Origin: Vanilla planifolia
Taxonomy: Eukaryota > Streptophyta > Magnoliopsida > Asparagales > Orchidaceae
Direction: 5' to 3'
DNA: 64,000 bases
Assembly: GCA_023846275.1 (NCBI GenBank)
Contig: JAIUJO010000141.1
Span: forward strand, 950,001 to 1,014,000
In this document: positions 1 to 15,100 of the stretch, in pieces
How the letters are laid out: every line of letters starts with the position of its first letter
Position numbering within the stretch: position 1 is the stretch's first letter
Program-made: the position numbers and the translations under genes
The notes under the pieces: model-generated
The model's input: the letters and a program-made list of their open reading frames with translations, nothing else
Told to the model about the DNA's origin: nothing
Database searches by the model: none

Positions 1-3000
1 ATTTGAGCAATGTAAAATAACCAATAAAAGTGATGTAAATATGACATGAGAGAAGAATTAATCTTTCGTAGAAATATAGCTAAATAAAAGAGAAAAATCT
101 GAAGAAATTAAAAAAAATTATATAGTAAAGTTATAGTCAAAGATATGAATGACATTCAGTATAATATCCTTATTATAAAATAAGATATGAATAAAAATGC
201 GATAAAAACATGAAGAAAAACCTAGATAAAAAAATTAAGAAATCTAAAATAAATATTCAATTGGATAGTGTACTTCAAGATGTGTCCAATTACCATTTTT
301 CATCTTGATTAGACCACATGCAGGATAACTACAAATTATGAAAAGGAAATAATGATAAATAATAACTAATTATTATTTTAGTTTAAAAAAGTATATATTA
401 AATCTCAAAAAAGTTAAGTGCATGCAATTTAATATAGTGAAATGAATGCATTGTGTTGGTTACACAAGAGAAAATTTATAGTTATAAAGTAATGTGACCA
501 AATAAAATTGAAATACTTGAGAAAAATGAGATAAAGTTTTGTGATTGCTACATTCTTAATCATAAAATCAAGTATGAATTGAAATTCCTCATAAAGCAAG
601 AAAAAATCTCTGGAAGTAAAATTTTAAAATTATGAAAAAAATAGTTAATAAGATAAAACTCATCCAGATGAGTAACACGACATTTGTTTTACATGTTTGC
701 TCCTCTATATTAATTATGTATTACTAAAGTAAATAAGCTTAAAAATAAAAAGTTACTGTACTAATATTAAGCAAGTATGTAATAAAACTAAAATGAGAAA
801 AATTAAAGTAATATAATGTAACAAAATAAAAGCAATCTAAATGTCACAAGAGATGAGATCTAGAATTGAGTATGATAAATTGTTTAGGAAAGTTGTATTC
901 CCAGACACCAAAGAGATTGAGTGTGACATTCTTGATCCTAAAATTAGGCACGAATCAAAATAACTCATAAAATATGATAAAACCTTAGAAAATAAAATAT
1001 TTTTAAATATAAAAATAAAAATTTAATTGGATGAGGCTTGATGGATGAATCTAACGACATTTGTGTTTTCACGAACAGAATTCAAATTAAATTAGAGATA
1101 ATAAATAATTATTTTAAACATAAATAATATTATATTAATATTAAGTAGATATATATATATATATGTATATTCAAGTTGAAATAAAATAAATAAAAGTGTA
1201 GGAATATGACCAAATTGAATGAATTTAAAGGTCACAAGGGATAAGAATTAGAGCTTCATAGTAATAGTTAGTAATAAAAACAAAAAATTTAAAAAATTTA
1301 GAAAAAAGATATAAGGAAGTACTATTTAATGATGCAATGGAAATCGAGGGTATCTTTCGTAGCCATAAAATATATACAAATTAAAGTATCTCATAAAATT
1401 TATTAAACTTCTTAAAAATAATTATTTGTTACTATAAAATAAGTATTTAATTCAATAAAGTTAGTCAGGATGAGTCCAATTACATCTGTTTTGCCTCCAT
1501 AGAACCTTCATTCGAATTATGGTGATTTATCTACATAAAAAAGCATAAATAATAAAAAAAAAAAATTTAATGTTAAGTAGATATACATTAACACAAAATG
1601 TGATATATTAATAAAACAAATCGTAGCAATGTTAATGTTGCAGGATCGGAAAATTAGAGTTATATTTTAATTTAACTTAACCAAAGTAAAGATTTGAATA
1701 AATGAGATAAATTATAAGTTAATGTTGCATTTAAAGATAATAAGGAGATCAAGTGCAAAATCATGAAACATCAAATTAGGTACCAATTAAGATATCTTAT
1801 AAAATGTGGCAAAACTGTAAAAAAATAAAGTAATTACAAATAACGGGTTGACATTTTATTGAATAGTATTAATCTATTATAGTCTAACTATGTTAATTAT
1901 GTCTTGATTGAACTTAGTTTAGAATTACTAAAAATTATCATAAAACAAATGCATAAATAATTAATTATTATTTTAATATTAGATAAATATTTATTTAAAT
2001 TTAAGAGAGATAAATTGAGGTAATGTAATGTCACAAAATCAAAGAGATGTAAAGGCCAAATGAGGCGAGATTTAGAGTTACATTGTAATATAACCAAATC
2101 AAGGAAAACAATTTGAAGAATTAAGAAAAATTGTGTAGAAAGCTACATTATAAAATACTATGGTGATCAATTGTATGCTTCAACATAAAATTAGGTATTA
2201 ATCTAAATGTTTCATAAAACATGTTAACGTTATAAGAAGAAATAATACAAAACATAAAAACAAATATTTAATTAGATATAGCTCATTGAGATGACTCTAA
2301 TGAGATTTGTTTTTTCTCCATTAGACATCATTAGGAATAACAAAAATTACAAAAAAATACATAAATAATAATATATTATTTTTTTAATATTGATAAAATG
2401 TATATATTAAAGCTACAAGAAGCTAAATTGATACAACATAATTAACCAAATCAAATTCATATAGTGCCTATACAAGAGGAGGTTTAGAGTTACATATTAA
2501 TATAACAAAATCAGAGAGAAATTTTAAGAAATGTGATCAATTGTATAAAAAAAGTTGCATTCCCAAGTACTAAGAAGATTGAACATAACATCTGCCAACG
2601 CCAAATCAGGGACAAATCAAAATAACTTGTAAAACATGAAAAAAAGACAAAAAAATAAATATTTAAAAGCACGAAAAAGCAATTTAATTTAATAAAGTCT
2701 ATCATGATGAGTCTGATGTTGTTCTTTCATTATTATCACACTTGTTTGAAATTACATAGTAATACATCATTATTTTATTATTAAGTAACAATTTATTAAT
2801 GTTGAAATAAGATAAATTGATGTAATGTTAGATGACTAATTAAATGTCACTCATGCTAGAATATTTAGAAATGCAGAATAATATAACCAAATGGAAGCAA
2901 AAAGTTTGATAAGCTTGGATAAGTTGTATGGGAAAGCGAGATTCGGTGATGACATAAAAATAGAGTGTAACTTCCTTTATCATAAAATCAGATACTATTA

Positions 3001-6000
3001 TAAAAATCCTTAAAAGACATGGGATATTCTATAAAATAAAATAGTTAAAAATATATGAAATAAAATTTAATTAGATGGATCTTATCAACACGGGACCAAT
3101 TATATTTTTTTTGCCACCATAAGATCTTATCAGGAATTCATGTTAATTAAAATGGAAATTTGACATAAATAATAATCAATTACACTTTTAATGTTATTAA
3201 ATTTATATTGAAGTTGAAATTAGGTAAATTAAAGCAATATAATATCACAAAGAAAAAATGATGTGATGGTAATAAAAGGTTTTATTTTGAGTTAATTAAC
3301 AATATAACCAAATTAAAGTAATATATTTGTACAATTGAGATAAATTATATTAAAAAGTTTTATTCGATTATACTAAATAGATATATTGTAACATCCTCGA
3401 TTGTCAAATAAAGTATGAATAGAAATACCTTGTAAAGTATGCAAAAACCTTAAAAAATTAAAAAAAATGTTCAAAAATATTTAATTATATAAAGATTGTC
3501 AACATGAGTTAAATGACAATCATTTCATCTCAATGAGTCCTTATTTGGAAATAAAACAAAACAAATAAAATAAATAAGCATAAATATTAATGAAATATTT
3601 TAAAATATTTAAAAACATATAATAAAGCAAAAGACATATAATGGAAGAAAATTAATATAACTAAATCAACACCATATAAATGTCAAAGGAGAGGTGATTT
3701 CCATATTCATGGTAATGTAACCAAATCAAAGCACAAAACTTTGAACAAATAATTTACTATTTATGGAAAAGTTACATTTAGGATACTTCGACGATTATGT
3801 GTATCATCATCAAGAATAAAATTAGACACAAATGAAATTTTCTTGTAAAGAATGATAAAACTATAGAAGAATAAATATTAAAATAAATTATGCATATGTA
3901 TAGGTATCATTGAGATGAGTCTAACAACATTGGTGATGTCCGTATCAAACAACATTTGGAATTACTAAAAATTAATTGAATAATAACAAAATATTAATTT
4001 AATATTATATATGTATATACATATATATTAAAGTTTGGGAAAGATTAATTGAAGCAATGTAATATACCCTAATCAAATTGTTGTCATAGTCACATGAGAT
4101 GGGAATTATAATTTAATAATAATGTAACCAAATAGAAGTAAAAGATTTAAAGAACGCATTAAACTGTATCTGAAAGTTATATTCGTAGATACAATGGAGT
4201 TCAAATGTAATATCCTTGAGCATTAAATAAGGCACAAATTTAAATATCACAGAAAGCAGTCTATAAGATTAGAATTACCAATGACGTTTGTTTCATTACC
4301 CTCAAATCTCATATAGAAATAATGAGAATTACCAAAAGCAATTAAGTCTACATAAAAATAAATTATTATTTTGATATTAAGTAAATATACATTTAAGTTG
4401 AAATTAAATAATTTCAAATAATTTAATATATCCAAATCATTATGATATAATGGTTACATGAGAAGATACTTTGAGTGGAATAGTAATTTAACGAAATGAA
4501 CGTGAAACATATGAAGAAATGTGATAAATTATGTTAGAAAGTTATCTTCTAAGAGAAAAAAGAGGTCAAGTATAATAAACTCATTCATCAAATTTGTTTT
4601 GAAATAAAATGTACTATAAACAAATACAAAATCTTAAAAATTTTTATGTTTAGAAACATAAAAATGAGTTTTTAATTAGATGGAGCTTTTAAGGATGTGT
4701 TCAACGACATTTGTACTATCTCGATAAGAACTCGATTGGAATTACTACAAATTAATTAAACATAATAATAATTGTAATTATAGTGTTAGGAATTCAAGTA
4801 TTAATGTTAAAATAAAATAAATTTTAACTAATTATTGCAACCATATAAATAAGTTGCAAAGGTCAAATGAAATGATATTTAATGTCAGATAATCAAATAG
4901 GTAATTGAAAAAATAAAGTTTAAAGAAATTAGCTAAATTATATAGGAAAGTATTCGTTAAAGATATCAAGGAGATCGAATCTAATCTTTGATCATTAAAT
5001 AAAGAATGCAAAAATGACATACATAAAGTATTTAAAAATATCAAAATGAATACTTAATTAGATAAAGCTCATCGAGAGAGATCAAGAATGTCTATTTCTC
5101 TTGAATCGAACAATGTTTGGAATTACTATAAATTATAAAACTAAATAACCACAAATAATAATAAATTATTATCTTAGTACTCAGTAAAAATATAATAAAG
5201 TTGATATAAGATAATTTGAATCAATTTAATATAATAAAAAAGTAATGAAAAGGTCACACAATAAAATAATTGTAATTTGATAGAAATATTACAAATCAAA
5301 GCAAAAAAAACTGAGGTAAATTATAAATGGAAGTTGCATTTAAAAAATAATAAGGAGGTCAAGTGTAACATCATCGATAGTCAAATAAGGTTAGAATAAA
5401 AACATTTTATTATGAGTTCATAAACCCTAAAAAAAAGTATTTAGGAACATAAGAATGATTATTAACTTTAATATATTTCATCATGACAAGAGCAATGATC
5501 TTTCCTTCATCACTAACAAAAGTTGTTTGTAATTACTATGAATTACAAAAATAAATAATCATAAAAAATAATAAATTATTCTTTTCTTCTGAAGAAAATT
5601 AATATGAAAGCTAAAAAGATATAAATTGAAGCAATATTGTATGACCAAATAATTGGATGTGAAAGTCACAAGATAAAAGATTTAGTGTCAAATAATAATA
5701 TAATTAAATCTAAGTAAAATATTTGATGAAGCTGAGATAAATTGTAAGGGAAAGTTGTATTCCAATGTATTAAACATTGCATAACTTCTTAATCATCAAA
5801 AAATGTACAAATTAATAAGTATCACAATGAATGCCAAAAACTAGAATATTAAACATTTAAAAATATTAAAATGAATATTTAATTAGATAGAGCTCATTAA
5901 GATGAGTCTAATGATATTTTTTTTATCTCCATAAGGCTTCATTTTGGAACTAATGAAAATTGTAAAGTTAAACAACCATAGTAAAAATAAAGCATTATTT

Positions 6001-9000
6001 TAAGATAAAATAACAATATATTAAAGATGAAATATAATAGTTTGAAGTATAGTAATGTAACCAAATCAAGATGATATAAAGATCACATGTGAGGAGAATT
6101 ACAGTTTCATAACAACTTAACCAAACCAAAGAAAAAGATTTTAAAAAGGAGAACAATTGTAAAGCAAATTTGCTTGCATGATATTAAGGAGATCAAGGGT
6201 AACATCCTCGATTGTTATGTCATACATAAAAATGGAAATGTAAAATGACAGAATATGCAGAAAATATTATGTAAAGTTGAAAAGATAAATATTCAATTTT
6301 GTTGAACATTTCAAGGTGACTCCTGCAAAGTTTTCTTTATCTCGATTAAACAAAATTTAGAATTATTGTAAATTACCAAAAAAAGAAACATAAATAAAAA
6401 ATAAATTATAACTTTAATATTCTATATGGATGTAATTAATGTTAAATAAGATAAATTGAAATGATGAAACAAAACTAATTCAAAGCAATATAAATGTCAC
6501 AAGATAGTAGAATTAAAGTTTCATGGTCCTATAATGAAATCAAAGAAAACTTTTTGAGAAAGGAAACAAAATTTATAGGAAAGCTACATTCAAAGGCACT
6601 ATGGTGATTGAGTCAACTAGCTCAATTATTAAAAAACATAAAAAATTGACATTTCTTATAAAAAAGGAAAAAAACCAAAACAAATAACAAATTAAAAAAA
6701 CAATAAACATAAAATAATTGTTATTTACAACTCACCATGATAAGTCTAATGTTTCTATTTTGTCTTAATTAGGCATTATCTATAATTTTAATGAATTTAT
6801 AAATTAAATAAACATTAATAAAAATAAATTACTATTTTGATATTAAGTATTTATTTAAGAGAAAATGAGATAAATTAAAGCAATATAATATAACATAATA
6901 AAAGTGATGAAACGTTCATATCAGAGTACATTTAGAGTAAATTTGACGCATACCCAAATAAAAATAAGAAATATAAAGAAATGTGATAAATTATACTGTA
7001 ATGTTGTTTTCCTAGACACAAAGGTGATAGAGTGCGATATCATTGATCGTCATATAAAGTATGAATCAAAATATGTAGCAAACCCTATCAAGACATTATA
7101 ATCTAAAATACTTAAAAATATTGAAATGAATATTTAATTTGATACAACTCTTAGAAATAAGTAAAATGACTTTTGTATCATCTCCAATTGGGAGTTATTA
7201 CTAATTATTGAAGTAATAAAAAATAAAATTATAATTTAATATAAAGTAAATATATGTTAAAGGTTGAATTATATAAATTAAAGAATTGTAACATAACTAA
7301 GTAAAAGTTACATGAAAGTCACAAGAGAGGACAGTGGAGTTGCACTATAATATAATTCAAAGAATGGAGTTACATTGTACAAAACATTTATGTACCATAA
7401 CACTAGGAAGATCAATTGTAACATAATCGATCATTAAATTAGTTACAAATTAAAATACTTACTAAAAAATGAAAAACAATAAAAATAAAATACTTATAAA
7501 TATTAAAAAGAATATTTAATTTGATGGAGCTTATCGAGATGTCTCCAATGACTTTCGATTCTTCTTCATCAAAAATATTTAGAATTACTATGAATTACCG
7601 AATTAAAGAACAATAAATAACAATAATGAAGAAAAGAAATATATTTTAGACCCAATCAAAGGTAAACTAAAGAAAAATAAAATAAACAAATCAAAGTGTT
7701 GTAAATCTCTAATGAATGAGGAATTAGAGTTTTGTAATAATATAAGCAAACCAAAGCAAAACACTTAAAGAAATGAGAAATTACATAAAAAAGTTACATT
7801 CAGAGATACTATGGATAATGAATATAACTTTCTCTATCAACAAATTAAGAATGAAACAAAACTTCTTTTAAATTATGTTAAAATAATAGAAAATAAAATG
7901 TTTCAAAACATAAAAATTAATATTAACTTTGATAGTGCTAATTGAGTCCAACAATATTGGTATATCTTTGGATATATGTTGTTTAGAATTTTTGGGAATT
8001 ACAAAATTAAGTAATCTTAAATAAAAATCTAATTTTATTTTAAAGTTAAACAAATATATGTCATAACTAAAATGAGGTAAATTAAGTAGTTATAATATAA
8101 GAAAATCAAAACACTATAAAGGTCATAAAAGAGGAGAATTAGTGTATCGTGATAAGAATGCCAAATCAAAGTAAAACATTTCAAAAAATTGAGACAAATT
8201 GTATGAGATAGCTAAATTCTAGGGTCCTAAGGTGGTTGTGTCATCCTTCGTTGTAAAAATGGGTAAAAATTAAAATTCATGTAAAGGTGCTAAAAGTAAA
8301 AAAAAATTCTTTTAAATATAAAAATGATTATTTAATTTTTTAGAGTTTTCTCATATGTTTCCAATGATGTTTGTTTAATCTCAATTAAAACTCATTTAGA
8401 AATACTTCCAATTAAAAAATAAATAGTGTTAAATAAATTATAAACTTTTCATTTTTTAATAAGCCAAATTATACTAAAGATGAAATGAGATAAATTGAAA
8501 CAATGTAATGTAATAAAATCATTATAACATGAATGTTATAAAAATTAAATTTAGAGTTGCATAGTGATATAACTAAATCAAAAAAAATTTTGAAAGGATT
8601 TTGTAGGTAAGTTGTTTTCCAAGATACGAAGGAGATCGAGTGTAACCTCTTTGACTATTAAATTAGATAGATTTGCATCACAAAGTGTAACAAAACTTTG
8701 TAAAACAAAAAAAATTAAGAACTTAAAAATAAATATTTAGTATGATAAAGCTTATCGAGATGAAGCTGTTGATGTTTGTGTCATCTTTAGCATACCTCAT
8801 TTGGAATTTCTAAAAATTAAAATATTTGAAAAACACTTAAATAATAAAAAATGGTTATTTTAATATTCAGTAAACATATAATAAAGTTAAAATAGGGTAC
8901 ATTGAATGAATTATTATACTAAAACAAAATCGATGTAAATGTCACACAAGAGATGAATTTAAGTTTCATATTAATATAACTAAATTAAAGTGAAAATGTT

Positions 9001-9160
9001 TTGTTAGATGAGTTGAATTGTGTAGTAAGGTTATATTTCAAGTTATTAAGAAGATAAATTTTAGCAATTTTTATCATAAAAAAAAGAATAAATTAAAATG
9101 CCTTAATAAGCACACAAGACTTCTAATATAAATTTTTTAAAAGTAAAAATAAATTCTCAA
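1..9160 (+). repeat. Satellite array, block 1 (~420-bp unit, plus orientation)
   Basis: About 22 consecutive head-to-tail units. The core (consensus GATGAGTCCAATGACATTTG) is seen near 286, 668, 1045, 1470, 1866 (weak), 2291, 2707, 3083, 3503, 3914, 4275, 4694, 5075, 5484, 5900, 6317, 6738, 7158, 7538, 7940, 8356 and 8759, giving spacings of roughly 365-425 bp. Between cores the same ordered landmarks recur: GGAATTACTA, an AATAATAAATTATTATT-like stretch, AATATAACCAAATC, GGTCACATGAGAGGAG, TTGCATTCCAAGATACTA and GATCGAGTGTAACATCCTC. Any two units differ at many positions, so this is an old, poorly homogenised array. Every short open frame inside it is explained by repeat phase and base composition, so I call no gene. 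Which satellite family this is, and in which organism, I cannot say. Confidence 0.9.
4007..4026. repeat. 20-bp perfect AT palindrome
   Basis: ATATATGTATATACATATAT reads the same on both strands. It lies in the part of the satellite unit that normally carries the TAAATATATATT motif, so it is a local expansion of an alternating AT stretch. It could extrude as a small cruciform. I see no sign of a binding site or gene next to it. Confidence 0.7.
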
Positions 9161-12100
9161 TTAGAGAAGATTTAGAATTATGTAATATCACAATCATATC
9201 AAAGAAAAAAATTTATAGAAATGAGAAATATTATGGAAAGGATACATTCCAACATTCTAAAGAGTTGAACTGTAACACACTCAATCATCAAATTAGATAC
9301 AAATGAAAACATCTCATAAATCATGCAAAAATAATTGGTAATTAAAATATTTCAAAATGTAAACATTAATTTTTAAATGGATAGTGCTTTTTGAGATGAT
9401 CCCAATGGTAGTCATTTCGTCATGATTACTCTTTGATTATAATTACTATGAATTATAAAATTGAATAATATTAAATAAAAATAAATTATTATTTTAATAT
9501 TTAGTTAACATTTTTCTAAGAAAATTTGAAAAGTGGTAGCACCATAATATTATGAAATCAAGTTATTCTAAAGGCCACATCAGAGGACAATAAGTGTTCC
9601 ATAGTAATGCATCCAAATAAAAAAACATTTGAAGAAATTACATATATTATAAAACATAATAGTAATCCAAGATACTAACAAGTTAAAGTGCAACATTTTC
9701 ATTTGTGAAAAAAGGTATGAATCAGAATGTCTCATAAATCATGTAAAAACCCTATAATATCTTTAAAAAAAACAAAATTAATATTTGATAAGATAATGTA
9801 GTTAAAAAACATTTAATGACTTTTGTTTTATCTCATTGAAATATCATTTGAAATTACAATATGTTCCTATAGTAAAAAGCATAAATAATAAAAAATTATT
9901 ATTTTAATATTAAATAAATATATATTATTGTTAAAAAGAGCTACATTGAAGCAATGTAATATAAGTAAATCAAAGTGATGTAAAAGTCATATGAGATAAG
10001 ATATAGAGTTACATCATAATATAACAAAATCAAATAAAAATATTTGAAGAAATAAGACAAATTGTACATGAAATTGTAGTATAAAATATTAAGGTGATCA
10101 AGAGTAAAATCCTCAATCATAAAAGTTTCTTCATATTAAAATGTGTTACAAAGCTTGCCAAAACTTTAAAAAGAATAATATATCAAATCCTAAAAATGAG
10201 TATTTAATTAAGTTACATGCTTTTAGATGAGTTAAATGACATTTATTTCATTTTGATTTGTTTAGCTTCAAAATTATGGAAAATTACTAAGTAATTTGCA
10301 ATAAATAATAATAAATTATTATTTAATATTACTTAAATATTATATAAAGTTTAATTTAGATTAATTAATGAAATTAATATAACAAAATAACAAGTTTGTA
10401 AACATTGTACAAGTTGAGATTAAAAGTTAAATAGTAATATAACATAATGAAAGAAAATTATTTTAAAAGTGATATGAAATAAATAAGAAGCTTGCATTCT
10501 AGAACATTCTAAAGTTTCAATGCTTTCTTTAGCATCAAATTAGATGTAAATAAAATGACTAATAAAACTTATCAAAATCCTAAAAAAAAAGAATTTAAAA
10601 ATATAAAAGAGAATATTAAATTTGATATAGCAAATCAAGAGGAATTGAGTGGCATTTGTTTTGTCTCTAACAAACTTTATTTACAATAAGAATGAATTAC
10701 ATACACATGCAAACTAAATTAACAATAAATTATTATTTTAATATTAAGTAAATATATATTGAAATAAAAAATGAAAAAATTTGAAGCAACATAATATACA
10801 CAAATTAATGCAAACTAATGGCCCCCACTATGATAGAATTAATGTTTCATAATAGTATAACTAAATCAAAGAAAAAAATTTAAACTTGTGAGATATGAGA
10901 AAGTTGTATTTTAAGATGTTAAAGAGATCAAGTGTAACATCTTTTATCATTAAATAGGTTCAAATTGTGATATTTCTTAATATAGTAAAAATACATTAGA
11001 AAATAAAACATTTAATAAAATAAAAAACAAATATTTAATTGGATATAACTCATTGAGATTAGACCAATAATTTTTGTTTTGTCTCAATGAGACATCATTT
11101 TGCATACAAAAAATTAACAAATTGACAAAAAAAAAAAAATAAATAATTCATTAAATATTAAGAAAATATGTATTAAAAATAAAGTGAAATAAATTGAAGC
11201 AATGTAAAATAGCAAAACCAAAACGATGCAAAGGTCACACGAGAGGAGCATTTGAGCTACATAATGATATAGACAAATGAAAGGCAAAAAATTTCAAGAA
11301 ATAACATAAATTACAACAAAAGCTTCTATTCCAAAATCTAAGTAGATAGATTATGAAATACTTGATCTTCAAGTAAGGATTAATCAAAATATCTCATAAA
11401 ACATTTCAAAACCATAGCAAATAAATTTTTTTAAAAAACATAAAAATAAATATTTAATTGAATAGAGCTTTTCGAGACAAGTACAATGACCTTTCTTCCA
11501 TTGCTATCAATCCTCATTTGGAATTATAGAGGATTACTGTGAATTATTGAGAAACCAAGCAAAAAAAATAAAACATTATTATTTTAAATTTTAAATAATT
11601 ATATATAAAATTTAAAAGAAAATAAATACAAGCAACCTAAAGTGATATAATGGTCACACAAAAGGAGATTTAGAATTACATAGTAATATATCCAAATCGA
11701 AGACAAACAATATAAGAAATTAGATTAAGTACACGAGACTGTTGCATTCTAAGTTAATAAGAAGATTGATGTAACATCCTTAATCATCAAATTGGGTACA
11801 AATCTAAATTTATCATAAAACATGCCAAATTGCTTAAAAAATTAAATATTTCAAGTTTATAAGAATGAAAATATAATTGGATAGAGCTTGTTAAGATAAG
11901 TGCAATGACTTTTATTTTTACTCTAATAGACCTCATTTGGAATTTCTTCAAATTATTGAAGTAATTAAAAATAAATAAAAATAATTTATTATTTTAATGT
12001 TAAGTAATTACATATTAAAGTAGTCATTAGTTAAATTAAATCTTTGTCCTATAAATAAATAAAAGCAATATAAATAAAAAACTATAGGATAATTATAGTT

Positions 12101-15100
12101 TCATTATTATAAAATTAAATCAAAGCAAAAAAAATTTGAATAAGTGAGACAAATTGGATGCGAAAGATACATTGCAAGATTTTAAGTAGATCAAGTGTAA
12201 CAAACAAAATTGTTAAAATAGTTATGAATAAAAAATTCTTATCAAGCATTAAAAAAACCTAAAAAATAAAATACTTAAAAGTATAAAAAGTTCATGATTA
12301 ATTGGATAGAGATCATTAAGTAAAGTCCAATGACATTTGTTCCATCTTGATTCAACTTAGATATGAAGTATAATAAATTATCTAATTAAATAATATAATA
12401 TAACAATTTCAAAGTGATATAGAGGTCGCAAGAGAGAAGATTTATAGTTATATATTATTGCAATTAAAGAAAGAGAATAGTTTGAATAAATGACAAATTA
12501 TATGAGGAAGTTGCATTCCAACATATTAAGGTGCTTGAGATAATATACTTAATAGTCAATTTAGGTACTTAAAATGTTTTATAAAACATGCAAAAATTTT
12601 GGAATATAAAAAATTTAAAATATATAAAAATAAATGTTTAGTTTGATAAAGCTCGTTGTGATGATCCCAAAGACATCTATTTCATCTCAATCATTCTCTA
12701 TTTTGATTTACTAAGAATTACCAAGCTAAATGAGAAAAAATAATAATAATTTATTATTTAAATTTGAAATAAATTTACATTAATGCTAAAATAATTTAAA
12801 TTGAAGCAATATAATATGATGAAATAAAACATTTGTCAATGTCCCATGAAATTTATTTTGTTAAATATTAGAGAGACTGAGTTTAAAATGCCTAATCCTA
12901 AAATTAGGTACAAATAAAAATCTCATAAAATATGCTAAAAAGTTGATAATAAAATATTTAAAAATATATTAATTATATTTAAATTGTTAAAACTCATTGA
13001 GAAAAGTTTAATGTTGTTTAATTTGTCTATATCGTATCTTTATTTCAATTACTAGGAATTGCAAAAATAGATAAACACAAATATTAACAAATCATATCGT
13101 TATATTAAAAAAATAAATATTAATGCTTGAAAGGTGTAAACTGAAGCAAAGAAATTTAGCAATATCATAGTGATGTTAAAGACATAGAAAAGGACATTTA
13201 GTGTTGCACAGTAATATAACCAACGTTAGTGGAGTTATTGAAAAGATAAGATAAATTAAAAAAAAAATTTGCATTCCAATATACTAAAGTGATCAATTGT
13301 AATCCTCTATCATAAAATAATCTATGGAGTAAAAAATCTGATAAAGCATGAAAAAATCTTAATAAATAAAACTTTTAAAAATATCATCAACATGAATCTA
13401 TTGACATTTGTTTCATCTAGATTTGATCTTAATAGGAACTATTACAAATTACATTGGTAAATAACTATTAATAATAATAAATTGTTATTTTAATATAAGT
13501 ATATTTACATATTGATGTTGAAAAAAGATAATTTGAATTAATATGACATTTAACAATCAATCTGATGCAATGGTCAAACGAGAGGAGGACTAGAGGTTTA
13601 AAGAAATATAATCAAATCAAAAAAAAATTTGAAGAATTGAGATAAATTTAATAGGAAAGTTTCCTACCATAATACTTAAGAGATGAAGTGTAAGATCTCT
13701 GATCATCAAATTAAGTATGAGTCAAAATTTCTCATAAAATGATCAACCATTAAAATATTTAAAAATATAAAATAATTTTATTATTTATATCTAGGCATAT
13801 TGAGCCCAAAGACAATTATTTCCTCTCAATAGCTCCTCGATTGGAATTATTGCAAATTATGAATGTAAGAAACCTTAAATAAAAATGAATTATTATTCTA
13901 ATTTTAAGTAAAAATATAATAGCACACAAATGAGATAAACTGAAGCAAAACAATACAACCAATTTAAGGCAACTCAAATCACACAAGAATGAGAAATAAA
14001 ATCCTTAGTAATATAACCAAACCAATGTGAAAAGTGTTAAGAAATGTGATAAAAGTTTTCGGTAAATTATGTTCCAAGATATCGAGGAGATTGAGTGCAA
14101 CATACTTCATCTCCAAAATTGGTACAAAATAAAAAATGCATTGAAATATGTAAATAATCTTAAAAAAAATAACTTTATACATATAAAAAATGAAAATGTA
14201 ATTGATGAAGCTTGTGATCATGAGACCAAAGCCTTTTATGTTTCAATAGGACCTCATTTTGAATTATAATGAATCACAAAAATAAACAAGCATTAATAGA
14301 AAAATTACTATTTTATTGTTAAGTAAATATATATTAAAGAGGAAATGAGTTAAATTGAAAAATTGAAATATTATAAAATTAAATGAAATATTCACACGAG
14401 AGAAGATTTAGAATTAAAATATAAAATAAATTAATTGAAACAAGAACCTTAAAGAATGGGATAATATATATGAGAAACTTGTCTTCCGATATACATAGAA
14501 GATCAAGTAAATAATTATTTATTAAATTAATAAAAATAATTTCACGTTTTAACATTTACAAAATTATAAAGCAGATAATAACAACTTATTATTTTAATAT
14601 TAACTATATATTTATTAAAGTTCTAATAGAAAAATAAAAAAAGTTAATATAGCCATAAAAAGAAATATAATACTTAATTTAGGGGAGAATTAGGTGTTTA
14701 TAGTTGTAAAAGAAAATCAATACCAAACTTTTTAGAAATGTGATATATTATATAGCAAAGTTGTGTTCGAAGATGCTAAAGAGTTCCAATGTGACATCCT
14801 TAATAAAAATATCATATATGAATCAAAATATCTCTTAAAATGTGAAATCTATTAAAAACAAAACATATAAAATCATAAAGGTCAATATCTAATTAGATAG
14901 AGCTTGTCGAGCTTAGTCCAATAACACTCATTTCTTCTTAATCGCACATCATTTAGAATTTCTATGAGCTAACAAAGTGAATAAGCAAAAATTACAATAA
15001 ATTGTTATTTGAAAATTAGGTAAATATATATTAATACAAAAATTAGATAAGTTGAAGCAATAAAATATAACAAAATCCAAGTAAGAAAAAGGGTAGTAGT

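Noticed and set aside
4007-4026. AT palindrome as an origin or terminator
   Set aside because: Alternating AT stretches occur at this unit position in many copies, and nothing nearby needs an origin or terminator.
14069-14269. Open frame MFQDIEEIECNILHLQNW... on the plus strand, which looks protein-like
   Set aside because: It is one satellite unit read in a frame that happens to be open. The same unit segment is interrupted in other copies, and an overlapping minus-strand frame is also open.
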